33,513 nucleotides of DNA from Candidatus Poribacteria bacterium (GTDB lineage Bacteria > Poribacteria > WGA-4E > WGA-3G). The translations under genes and the position numbers were made by a program. Below, piece by piece: positions 1 through 7,129 of this stretch; position 1 is the stretch's first letter; the number at the start of each line of letters is the position of its first letter. Location of the stretch: contig JAJEET010000045.1 of the NCBI GenBank assembly GCA_022820835.1, positions 1 through 33,513 of the forward strand, given 5' to 3'. A model generated the notes under the pieces. It saw only the letters and a program-made list of their open reading frames with translations, made no database searches and was not told where the DNA came from.

Positions 1-166
1 AAAAGCAGTCGTTTCTAACACAATAGAGACCCAAAAACAGGTTTACAAGGCAATCCTAACATCTGTTCGGGAGCCCTAACGGGAGAACACTGCCAACTTT
101 TCATAACTTATAATCTGATCAAACTGTCCAAACTATAGTAAATTTTCCTTGCGGATCGTTAAAAAA
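1..166. other. Region downstream of ilvN, no gene seen
   Basis: No credible reading frame or terminator was found here. On the minus strand a CCGCAAGG motif (154-147), like the one that precedes ilvN, tmk and the 17.7-kb lipoprotein gene, is followed by an AT-rich stretch but no start codon at the usual distance. A 28-codon frame starting near 106 is too short and unsupported. It may be the decayed start of a lost gene. Confidence 0.4.
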
Positions 167-667
167 TTACTTTTCGGAGCCGCGTAACATCGCTATTTTG
201 CCGGTGCGTGCTAACTCAAGGATACCGTACGTATTGAAAATATTGATTGCTGCTTTCAATTTACCCTCATCACCTGTAATTTCGAGAACCAAGGAGGCAG
301 GTTTCATATCTATAACCCGCCCGCGGAAAACTTCCGCGACTTGTAGAATCTCGGTGCGTTTTTGAGGATCATCGGTAGCAACCTTGATAAGAACAAGCTC
401 CCGCTCAACATGCGTTCCAGCAGTGGAGAGGTCGGTTACCTCAATAACATCAATGAGTCTGTTTAAATGGTGGTAGATCTGCTCAATAATTTGGGCATCG
501 CCGTGTGTGACAAGGGTTATCTGCGAAATGCTTTTGTCATGCGTTTCGGCGACGTTAAGACTGTCAATATTAAAGCCGCGCCCGCTGAAAAGTCCCGCGA
601 CGCGTGCCAGAACACCGAATCGATTTTCGACTAAGACGGAAAAGATGTGTCGTTCTTCTGAATTCAT
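167..667 (-). CDS. ilvN: Acetolactate synthase small (regulatory) subunit
   Basis: Regulatory subunit of acetohydroxyacid synthase, the first common enzyme of valine/leucine/isoleucine synthesis; it binds the IlvB catalytic subunit and confers valine feedback inhibition. The 166-residue length is usual. An N-terminal ACT domain is visible at residues 6-80 (FSVLVENRFGVLARVAGLFS then GFNIDSLNVAET), followed by the C-terminal ALS_ss_C domain (about 85-160). The ATG at 667 is preceded by AAGG (683-680) inside a CCGCAAGG motif, with an unusually long AT-rich spacer of 12 nt. It lies 167 nt downstream of ilvB on the same strand and is probably in the same transcript, and so under the T-box. Confidence 0.95.
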   Translation of the reverse strand: MNSEERHIFSVLVENRFGVLARVAGLFSGRGFNIDSLNVAETHDKSISQITLVTHGDAQIIEQIYHHLNRLIDVIEVTDLSTAGTHVERELVLIKVATDDPQKRTEILQVAEVFRGRVIDMKPASLVLEITGDEGKLKAAINIFNTYGILELARTGKIAMLRGSEK

Positions 668-679
668 TTTTTAATTTTA

Positions 680-687
680 CCTTGCGG
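680..687 (-). promoter_or_regulatory. Extended ribosome binding motif CCGCAAGG for ilvN
   Basis: CCGCAAGG followed by 12 AT-rich nt and ATG. The same core and spacing occur before tmk (10829-10833) and the lipoprotein gene (17743-17750). It supports the start chosen for ilvN. Confidence 0.5.
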
Positions 688-834
688 TTCAGTCAAGGGG
701 GTTTGGGCTATCAACGTGTCTTTCCGTATATCCGTCCTCCATTCCATTACGGACTACGTTTTTGATTTAAGGGTTCACTCTTGACCAGAAACGACTGCGT
801 AATATAATGGAGCAGTGCCCAAAGCAGTTAATCA

Positions 835-2541
835 TTAAGCTAACCCGCGAATAACATCTCCGAGTCCAGCACCAGCGGGGACCATTGGGAACACGTTTTC
901 CTCTTCATCAACGATAAAGTCGATAACAACGGGACCGTCAGTAATCCCTTTCGCCTTCTGCAGTGCGGGTGCGACATCCTCTGTGTGTTCAACGCGCAAA
1001 CCTGTGGCACCGAATGCCTGTGCAAGCAACGCGAAATCCGGATTGTCGTGGTAATCGACAGCAGAATAGCGTTTGCCGTGGAACAATTCCTGCCATTGAC
1101 GTACCATCCCCAAGTACATATTGTTGATGATAAAGACCTTAATCGGCAGTTTCATTGTGACTGCTGGCACCAACTCTTGGATCGTCATGATGTAGGAGCC
1201 GTCACCGTTGATATTGACGACGGTTTTGTCCGGACATCCGAGTTGGGCACCGATGGCGGCAGGTAGACTGAAACCCATCGTGCCGAGCCCACCGGAATTG
1301 AGCCACTGTCGGGGTTCCGTGAATTTGAAGTACTGCGCCGCCCACATTTGGTGTTGTCCTACGTCCGCGATCACGATAGCGTCACTGTAGTGTTCATAGA
1401 TCTGCTCAATAACGTATTGCGGCATGACTTTATCGGCTTTCTGATCGTATTCAAACGGATATTTTCGCTTCCACTCCTGAATTTGATTCCGCCACGGATC
1501 GATATCTGCCGTACTGACCTGTTTGTTCAACTCCGTCAGTACGTTTTTTGCATCGCCGACGATAGGGACATCCACCGGTACGTTTTTACCGATACAGGAC
1601 GCGTCGATATCAATATGGATCTTTTTGGCGTTGGGTGCGAATTTACTCAGATCACCTGTAACGCGGTCGTCAAACCTCGCGCCGATAGCAACAATGAGGT
1701 CCGCATCGGTGAAGGCGTAATTTGCGCAACAGGAGCCGTGCATTCCGGGCATCTCCATCGCTAACGGGTCCGTCTCAGGGAACGCACCGAGTCCCATCAA
1801 GGTAACCGTAATGGGTATCTGTGTTTTATAAGTGAGCTCTCTGAGTTCTTCGCTGGCGTTCGCGAGGACGACACCCCCACCGGCATAAAGCATGGGGCGT
1901 TTGGCTTCTTTAATCAATGCCGCCGCTTTCGCAATTTGTGCGGGGTCACCGTGAACCTGCGGTTTGTAGCTGCGGATGTTGACTGTTTCTGGGTACTGAA
2001 ACAGTGCTTCATTGTTCTGTGCATCTTTAGCGATGTCGATAATTACAGGACCGGGTTTGCCTGTGCTTGCGATATGAAATGCTTCAGCGACAACATCTGC
2101 GACCTCTTCACAATCTTTAATGAGATAACTGTGTTTACAGATTGGACGTGTTACGCCGATAACATCGCATTCTTGGAAAGCATCGCTGCCAATAAAGTGT
2201 GTGAAGACCTGTCCGGTAATCGCGACCATCGGAATAGAGTCCATGTAAGCGGTAGCGATACCGGTAACGAGATTGGTCGCGCCGGGTCCGGATGTTGCGA
2301 GGGCAACACCGACTTTCCCGGTGGCGCGTGCGTAGCCATCAGCGGCGTGTGATGCACCTTGTTCGTGCCGCATCGGGATCAATTTGATTTCGGTCTCGTC
2401 GTATAAGGCATCGAAAATCGGCATCGCTGCGCCACCGTTCACACCGAAAATATATTCGACACCTTCCCGTTTGAGACTATCAACCAGGATTTGCGCTCCT
2501 TTGAGACGATCAACCTGGATTTGCTCTCCTGAAAGTTCCAT
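835..2541 (-). CDS. ilvB: Acetolactate synthase large (catalytic) subunit
   Basis: ThDP-dependent catalytic subunit of acetohydroxyacid synthase, making acetolactate from pyruvate or acetohydroxybutyrate from pyruvate plus 2-oxobutyrate. The 568 residues carry the N-terminal ThDP pyrimidine domain with the catalytic glutamate in MRHEQGASHAADGYAR, the conserved SGPGATNLVTGIATAYMDS segment, a central FAD-binding domain, and the C-terminal ThDP/Mg motif beginning GDGSYIM and ending near NNMYLGMVRQWQELF. Start ATG 2541 has AAGG 8 nt upstream. The first ~20 codons contain an imperfect ~30-bp tandem duplication (QIQVDRLKGAQ / QILVDSLKRE). The gene is preceded by a T-box leader and followed by ilvN. 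Confidence 0.97.
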   Translation of the reverse strand: MELSGEQIQVDRLKGAQILVDSLKREGVEYIFGVNGGAAMPIFDALYDETEIKLIPMRHEQGASHAADGYARATGKVGVALATSGPGATNLVTGIATAYMDSIPMVAITGQVFTHFIGSDAFQECDVIGVTRPICKHSYLIKDCEEVADVVAEAFHIASTGKPGPVIIDIAKDAQNNEALFQYPETVNIRSYKPQVHGDPAQIAKAAALIKEAKRPMLYAGGGVVLANASEELRELTYKTQIPITVTLMGLGAFPETDPLAMEMPGMHGSCCANYAFTDADLIVAIGARFDDRVTGDLSKFAPNAKKIHIDIDASCIGKNVPVDVPIVGDAKNVLTELNKQVSTADIDPWRNQIQEWKRKYPFEYDQKADKVMPQYVIEQIYEHYSDAIVIADVGQHQMWAAQYFKFTEPRQWLNSGGLGTMGFSLPAAIGAQLGCPDKTVVNINGDGSYIMTIQELVPAVTMKLPIKVFIINNMYLGMVRQWQELFHGKRYSAVDYHDNPDFALLAQAFGATGLRVEHTEDVAPALQKAKGITDGPVVIDFIVDEEENVFPMVPAGAGLGDVIRGLA

Positions 2542-2736
2542 GCCAATTTCCTTTTTTTAAATATTAGGTTTTTGACCGTTTTGTCCGTTGTCCAAAACGG
2601 GTTTTGGGTTCAAGTTGATGCCCTTTCGTAACTCAATAGCGATTTTTAAAGACACGCTGAGCAACACACTCACATAAATCGGAGCAGAGACCCATTTTCC
2701 GACAACGGAGAAAAATGAGCAGAAAGAGATAAAATT

Positions 2737-2774
2737 AAAAAAACCCTCTCGTTCCATCTTTGGAGACGAGAAGG
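2737..2774 (-). terminator. Intrinsic terminator of the ilvB T-box
   Basis: Stem CCTTCTCGT (2774-2766) pairs with ACGAGAGGG (2752-2744) with one G-U pair and is followed directly by seven T (2743-2737). It is the regulated terminator that competes with the antiterminator of the T-box. Confidence 0.9.
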
Positions 2775-3062
2775 ACATTTAGATTGACCTTACCGTGGTA
2801 CCACTCCAATTCCCTTTCTCTTACGAGAAAGAGCACTCTTTGGGATGCGATAACGGGCATCACACCGACTCATCCTACAATTCGCGATTCGGAGATCGCT
2901 CCTACAATTGTTCAGACGAACAGCTCCAGGGCGACCTTCAGTCGTGGAAACTTGAGGAGACCTCTCAGCCCATGAGTCTCCATCTCTTGCAAGCCCGCTC
3001 GACTTACTCCTCCCTTTCAACGCTTTTTGGGGGTATCTATTTATATGTTAATTACGCACGCC

Positions 3063-3091
3063 GTTGTACGAAGTTTCACGGCGATGCTCAA
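3063..3091 (-). promoter_or_regulatory. Possible second, duplicated promoter before the T-box
   Basis: TTGAGC (3091-3086), 17-nt spacer, TACAAC (3068-3063). It lies in a segment (about 3080-3107) that imperfectly repeats the -35 region of the main promoter (about 3131-3157), so it looks like a duplicated, weaker promoter. Confidence 0.35.
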
Positions 3092-3112
3092 AAGAATTGT
3101 ATTTACCCTTTA

Positions 3113-3141
3113 AGTATAACACATTCAAACGGCGATGTCAA
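3113..3141 (-). promoter_or_regulatory. Promoter of ilvB-ilvN
   Basis: TTGACA (3141-3136), 17-nt spacer, TATACT (3118-3113). The predicted transcription start is near 3106, just upstream of T-box stem I. Near-consensus sigma-70 type. Confidence 0.8.
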
Positions 3142-3196
3142 GAAAAATTGATTTACCAAGCGACGATGCGTCGTTAGTTGGTTATTTCGGAGTAGA

Positions 3197-3228
3197 GGGT
3201 AGGTTTGAAACGCTGTTCGTGCCTACCC
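3197..3228. repeat. Hairpin downstream of sodA
   Basis: GGGTAGG (3197-3203) and CCTACCC (3222-3228) form a perfect 7-bp stem with an 18-nt loop, 31 nt beyond the sodA stop. There is no T run, so it is either a weak terminator, an mRNA-stabilising hairpin or another dispersed palindrome. Confidence 0.45.
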
Positions 3229-3258
3229 ATACCACAATCCGAAGTTTGTTAGCGGAAG

Positions 3259-3870
3259 TTAGGCGTTCGCGACGTAGATCTCGTTAACGCGGTTCCAGTT
3301 GATAACATTCTTCCAAGCTTCAATGTAATCTGGACGGCGATTCTGGTAGTTGAGATAGTATGCGTGTTCCCAGACATCAATACCGAGAAGTGGGGTATGT
3401 CCCTGCATAATCGGGCTGTCCTGATTTGCGGTGGAATAGATTTCCAAACCGTCGTCCCCAAGGACGAGCCATGCCCAACCGGATCCGAAACGTGTGGAGG
3501 CTGCAGTCGTGAATGCCTCATTTGCACCTTCAAGTGATCCAAAGGCGGATTTTATCGCGGCTGCGAGCTCCCCACTCGGATCGCCACCGTTACCACTGGG
3601 ACACATGATGGACCAGAAGAGGGAATGATTGGCGTGTCCGCCACCGTTGTTGATGACAGCTTGACGCTTGTCTTCGGGGACCTGGTCGAGATTCTGGAGG
3701 AGTTCGTGAACATCCATATCGGCGAGTGCACCGAGTCCTTCTAAAGCAGCGTTGAGGTTGTTGACATAACCCTGATGGTGTTTGCCGTGATGGATTTCCA
3801 TTGTATCAGCACCGATGTGAGGTGCCAAAGCATCGTGCGCATAGGGGAGCGCTGGTAATGTGTGTGCCAT
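3259..3870 (-). CDS. sodA: Superoxide dismutase, Fe/Mn type
   Basis: Converts superoxide to oxygen and peroxide in the cytoplasm. The 203-residue length is typical. The N-terminal alpha-hairpin domain has [14 protein letters not shown] (first metal His in HHGKHH), the second His lies in [11 protein letters not shown], and the last two ligands are in [20 protein letters not shown] (Asp and His). The C-terminal alpha/beta domain is complete. MCPSGNGG and the distribution of active-site residues fit a manganese or cambialistic enzyme; metal choice cannot be proven from sequence. ATG 3870 has a full AGGAGG about 11 nt upstream. A promoter candidate lies at 3964-3992. The gene appears monocistronic. 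Confidence 0.95.
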   Translation of the reverse strand: MAHTLPALPYAHDALAPHIGADTMEIHHGKHHQGYVNNLNAALEGLGALADMDVHELLQNLDQVPEDKRQAVINNGGGHANHSLFWSIMCPSGNGGDPSGELAAAIKSAFGSLEGANEAFTTAASTRFGSGWAWLVLGDDGLEIYSTANQDSPIMQGHTPLLGIDVWEHAYYLNYQNRRPDYIEAWKNVINWNRVNEIYVANA

Positions 3871-3963
3871 TTAAAAAATAGCCTCCTGTTTTATTTTCTT
3901 ATTATACGTTTGCAAGTTGCGCGCTAAGGGGCGTGCAAGCAATGTTATTAAAAAATCAGAAAG

Positions 3964-3992
3964 AGTATAGCAGATTTGTCAGAAGTGTGCAA
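3964..3992 (-). promoter_or_regulatory. Promoter candidate for sodA
   Basis: TTGCAC (3992-3987), 17-nt spacer, TATACT (3969-3964), giving a 5' UTR of about 85 nt. A second TATAAT-like box lies at 3906-3901 but without a good -35. Confidence 0.5.
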
Positions 3993-4048
3993 GTTTTTTC
4001 TCAAGGGTGAGGTTCAAGTTTCGCGAGAAAGAAATAGTGAATGGATAG

Positions 4049-7000
4049 TTAATCGTCTGACTGGGAGGTTTCAGAGATTGCGCCGACACGGCAGAGCCGT
4101 TTATAGTCGCAGTAGCTGCAGGGAGCCGTCTTGTTGCGAGGCGTGATGGGGGCATCGCCTTCGTCTTCGGAGTCTACGAACGTTTCAACACGTGTAATGA
4201 GCGGAAAATTGCCTTCAGAGATACTATCAACGTATTGTTGGACGTAGCCACTGACGCGTGAAAGTAAGCCGTCGAAAATCTCATCGTCTACTAACTGACC
4301 ATTAGTTTTACCACAGGGTCTCCAATCGTTACCGTTATAATTTCTATAAACTTCATTGTTTAAAGATCGCATCCCCATACCGAGTTCAACCTCACACTGG
4401 TTAAGCCTAACTTTATAATAGAGACCCGCCGCAGGATTTAATCCGGTTCCCCCTTTACTTTCCAACAATTCTTTTGCAATCTGCAGATAAACTGGGAGTT
4501 GAAGGCTCTGCCCGCTAAGTATTTCTGGCATTCTAATCGTGGAGCTGCCGGTTTTATAGTCAACAATAGTAAACACGCCGTTCCCAATATCGATGCGGTC
4601 TATCTTACCCGTCATACGCACATCCCCGATGGAAATCGATGTCGTGGGACTGAATTCTGGGTCTCTTTTAAGTTCAGTCCGTCTCGCCTTATCCTCTGGT
4701 CCGAAACCGACTTCAAAATAGCGTGGAAGCACTGGAATATCATTTGTACGCTCTGCTTCGAGCCACTTGTACAGTGCCACCCGTAGTTTCTCTACGTCAG
4801 CTTCCCAAAAGAGATTATTCTCTCCGATTGGGGGTTCATTCCGTTTGAGACGGTAATCCTCAGAGATGTTATCTAAAATATCATTTAATTGCTGTTTTGC
4901 TTCTTCAAAGACATTGCTCGTACATTGTCTTATAGATGGATATTTTTGTTCGCGACGATTGTAGCAAAATGTAAAGATAACTTCGTGGAGCAGTGATCCT
5001 CTCTCCAAATTGGATAACCCATCTTCTAATTCGTCATCTTTAGCACCCAGTTTTAAACCTTTATTGGCGAAGTACTGGAACGGACACTTGGCATAAGTTT
5101 CTAACTCTGTGACAGAATAGTGTTTGTTGTGGAGGCATTGCAACTGATTTTGGCTTTTCTCAGAAAGTCGTCCTTCTGCTAAAATCCCTTCATAGGCAAG
5201 GTGTTCGTGCGTTTGTTCACGGCTCTGTTCGACCTTAACGACATGATCTATAAGTGGGCGCATGTTCGTTAAGTTGTTGGGAAACGGTTTATCGGCGGGT
5301 GTCTCTGTTGTCCATATATGTTTACCGTATGCGCTGAGAAAACCGGGTGTACTGCCTTGTGTAGGGTTGGCAGGCTTGATAGTTTCAACGTTCGTAATCG
5401 CCTCTAATTGTCTGAGAAACGGGGATGGAATGAGAGCTGCTTCACCTTCACGCTTCGGTATAAGCAGATAGAGTCGCTCGCGAAAAGACTTGAGTACCCG
5501 ATAGAACAGAAAACGATTATCGCGTAGCAGTTCCTCTTCATCCCGATACGGTACTTCTGGAAGTACTGGATCGGGACGATAATTTGCTGGAAATCTGCTC
5601 TCTACAAAATCACCTAAAAAGACGGTATCGAACGCCATACTCCTAAGTTCATCAAGTCGTACAATCTTGACGACTTCGCCTTTTGTTGACGCTTTGTTGC
5701 GATAGTTTGTGTGTCTTGCAATGCGTAGAAGTTTGTCAATATATTCACTAAGCGGATATGATCTATCACTTTCCGATATTAAAATGCTACAGAGTTCCGT
5801 AACAATCCTCTGAAATTGACGATATGCCTCTACCTCGCCCTCAGCAATTTCGCTATTTTTTCCGAGCATCGGGTTTAGAATGTGCCGAACTACCTCTCCT
5901 TTACTGAGTAACTTGTCAACATATTCCCGAAACGCATTTGGGTGGAATCTACTTGTATCTGAAGCCTTTTCGACATCAGAGAAATAGGCATCGCCTATAG
6001 GCGTTCGATCCGATGAAAGATGAGAGAAGATTGATTTGACGACTTCTGACTTTGTTATCGGTGCGCGCTCTCCGAGTGAATACGGGATACCGTAGGCGGG
6101 AAAGGTTTCGGCAATACGCTGCTGATACTGTCCGATATTGTAGTAGGCGACGCAGATGTCACTGAGTTTGCAATCTCCTTGTAAGACCCGTTTTTGGATT
6201 AGAGAGGCAATCTGTTCAACTTCATCAGACCTATCGGCGGGTCTCATCATTTTAATTTCGGGTGTTGTATTCGGCTGTGCTACCGTCTTTGTGCTGTCAG
6301 TTTCTGTTCGGAACAGGTTTTCGGCAAAATTTTTGTGTTGATCGGGGTCCCGTTCATAGTCAGGGTCAATAGTGGCTTCCGCGTCTGTAAATTGTGAGAC
6401 GAGATCGCCGATATTTTTATACAGTGTCCGGTTCTCTCGGACATAGTCGGTACGAAACCACATCTTTATATTAGGCATTTTGGCAATGCGTGTTAATATC
6501 TTAGCGTTGGCTTCAGAAAGGACGGTGAACCCTTCAACGACGACAAGGTTAACTCGCGAAAATGCGCTTCGCATAAACTCCGGCTCGAAATTGTTCGCAA
6601 GGTATAGGTGTCTCCCCGGTTCATCTATCCAACCGTCTCCCAGTTTAGTTTCATAATCGTCATAGATGCGTGCGAGGTCAGCCTTGGTTGGATTGTCTGC
6701 TGCAATGTTCTCGGATGTTTCGCCACGTTCCTTAAGGTGGTTAATTTTCTCTACAACAAGGGAAAGTGTGCTGTCCGGCACAGAAATGTTTGGGGTGGGA
6801 CGAAATGCCTCATAACGGTAGGTATCAGGATCGTCCGATTGAGGGTTCGCTATTTCGTGCAGCCAGAGGTTCTGGATCCCATGCGAGATGTATGTTTTCA
6901 CAGGATGCACTTGGTTGTACAACCTCTCAACGAAATCTACAATGGTATACACGCGCAAATTGGGAACGGCGCGATTTGGATGATATCTGACCAATTCGCG

Positions 7001-7117
7001 CTGGCGTTTCAGACGTGCGGCATCGGTCGGCACAATGACGATGAAAGTGTCCGCCTGATTGTTTTGGATATGTGTTTTAAGGGTATTTTCTATAGCTTGC
7101 ATCTTGTCGTGATACAC
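4049..7117 (-). CDS. AddB-like PD-(D/E)XK nuclease with iron-sulfur cysteines
   Basis: A 1022-residue protein resembling the AddB/RecB-family exonuclease subunit of double-strand-break repair. The N-terminal region begins with a UvrD-like core (FIVIVPTDAARLKRQREL) but no GxxxxGKT P-loop is seen. The middle contains helicase-like segments (KIVRLDELRSMAFDTVFLGD, RFPANYRPDP). The C-terminal PDDEXK nuclease shows GKIDRIDIGNGVFTIVDYKTG, with catalytic D853 and K855. Four cysteines fitting the AddB [4Fe-4S] clamp are visible: C678 (YAKCPFQYF) and C1000, C1003, C1009 (CSYCDYKRLC). No AddA partner is in the window. The GTG at 7117 lies 12 nt after metG; an internal ATG at 7102 is an equally possible start. 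Confidence 0.8.
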   Translation of the reverse strand: MYHDKMQAIENTLKTHIQNNQADTFIVIVPTDAARLKRQRELVRYHPNRAVPNLRVYTIVDFVERLYNQVHPVKTYISHGIQNLWLHEIANPQSDDPDTYRYEAFRPTPNISVPDSTLSLVVEKINHLKERGETSENIAADNPTKADLARIYDDYETKLGDGWIDEPGRHLYLANNFEPEFMRSAFSRVNLVVVEGFTVLSEANAKILTRIAKMPNIKMWFRTDYVRENRTLYKNIGDLVSQFTDAEATIDPDYERDPDQHKNFAENLFRTETDSTKTVAQPNTTPEIKMMRPADRSDEVEQIASLIQKRVLQGDCKLSDICVAYYNIGQYQQRIAETFPAYGIPYSLGERAPITKSEVVKSIFSHLSSDRTPIGDAYFSDVEKASDTSRFHPNAFREYVDKLLSKGEVVRHILNPMLGKNSEIAEGEVEAYRQFQRIVTELCSILISESDRSYPLSEYIDKLLRIARHTNYRNKASTKGEVVKIVRLDELRSMAFDTVFLGDFVESRFPANYRPDPVLPEVPYRDEEELLRDNRFLFYRVLKSFRERLYLLIPKREGEAALIPSPFLRQLEAITNVETIKPANPTQGSTPGFLSAYGKHIWTTETPADKPFPNNLTNMRPLIDHVVKVEQSREQTHEHLAYEGILAEGRLSEKSQNQLQCLHNKHYSVTELETYAKCPFQYFANKGLKLGAKDDELEDGLSNLERGSLLHEVIFTFCYNRREQKYPSIRQCTSNVFEEAKQQLNDILDNISEDYRLKRNEPPIGENNLFWEADVEKLRVALYKWLEAERTNDIPVLPRYFEVGFGPEDKARRTELKRDPEFSPTTSISIGDVRMTGKIDRIDIGNGVFTIVDYKTGSSTIRMPEILSGQSLQLPVYLQIAKELLESKGGTGLNPAAGLYYKVRLNQCEVELGMGMRSLNNEVYRNYNGNDWRPCGKTNGQLVDDEIFDGLLSRVSGYVQQYVDSISEGNFPLITRVETFVDSEDEGDAPITPRNKTAPCSYCDYKRLCRVGAISETSQSDD

Positions 7118-7129
7118 GGCGTGTGCCTG

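Larger units (their letters stand above)
2737..3106 (-). promoter_or_regulatory. T-box leader (tRNA-Val, specifier GUC) before ilvB
   Basis: Transcribed on minus toward ilvB. Stem I shows the S-turn pair AGUA (3008-3005) opposite GAA (2939-2937), bracketed by helices AGUCG/CGACU (3004-3000 with 2944-2940) and AGGG/CCCU (3015-3012 with 2931-2928). Between GAA and the lower helix lies G-GUC-G, so the specifier codon is GUC at 2935-2933 (valine), in the same arrangement as GAA-A-GGC-A in glyQS leaders. The antiterminator T-box is GGAGTGGTACCACGG (2808-2794 region), whose UGGU at 2803-2800 would pair with the ACCA end of tRNA-Val. The competing terminator follows. Binding of uncharged tRNA-Val should permit read-through into ilvB-ilvN. 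Family identification is strong; the amino-acid reading is inferred by motif alignment. Confidence 0.9.

Noticed and set aside
5..798. 12-bp inverted repeat GCAGTCGTTTCT (5-16) and its complement (787-798) flanking ilvN
   Set aside because: Tens of 12-mer matches are expected by chance in a window this size, and no transposon ends or target duplication accompany it.
2557..2778. 73-codon minus-strand frame between the T-box terminator and ilvB
   Set aside because: It starts inside the terminator hairpin, has no ribosome binding site, and is explained by leader RNA.
2760..3151. Plus-strand frames of 71 and 118 codons opposite the T-box
   Set aside because: They are shadows of a structured leader transcribed from the other strand.
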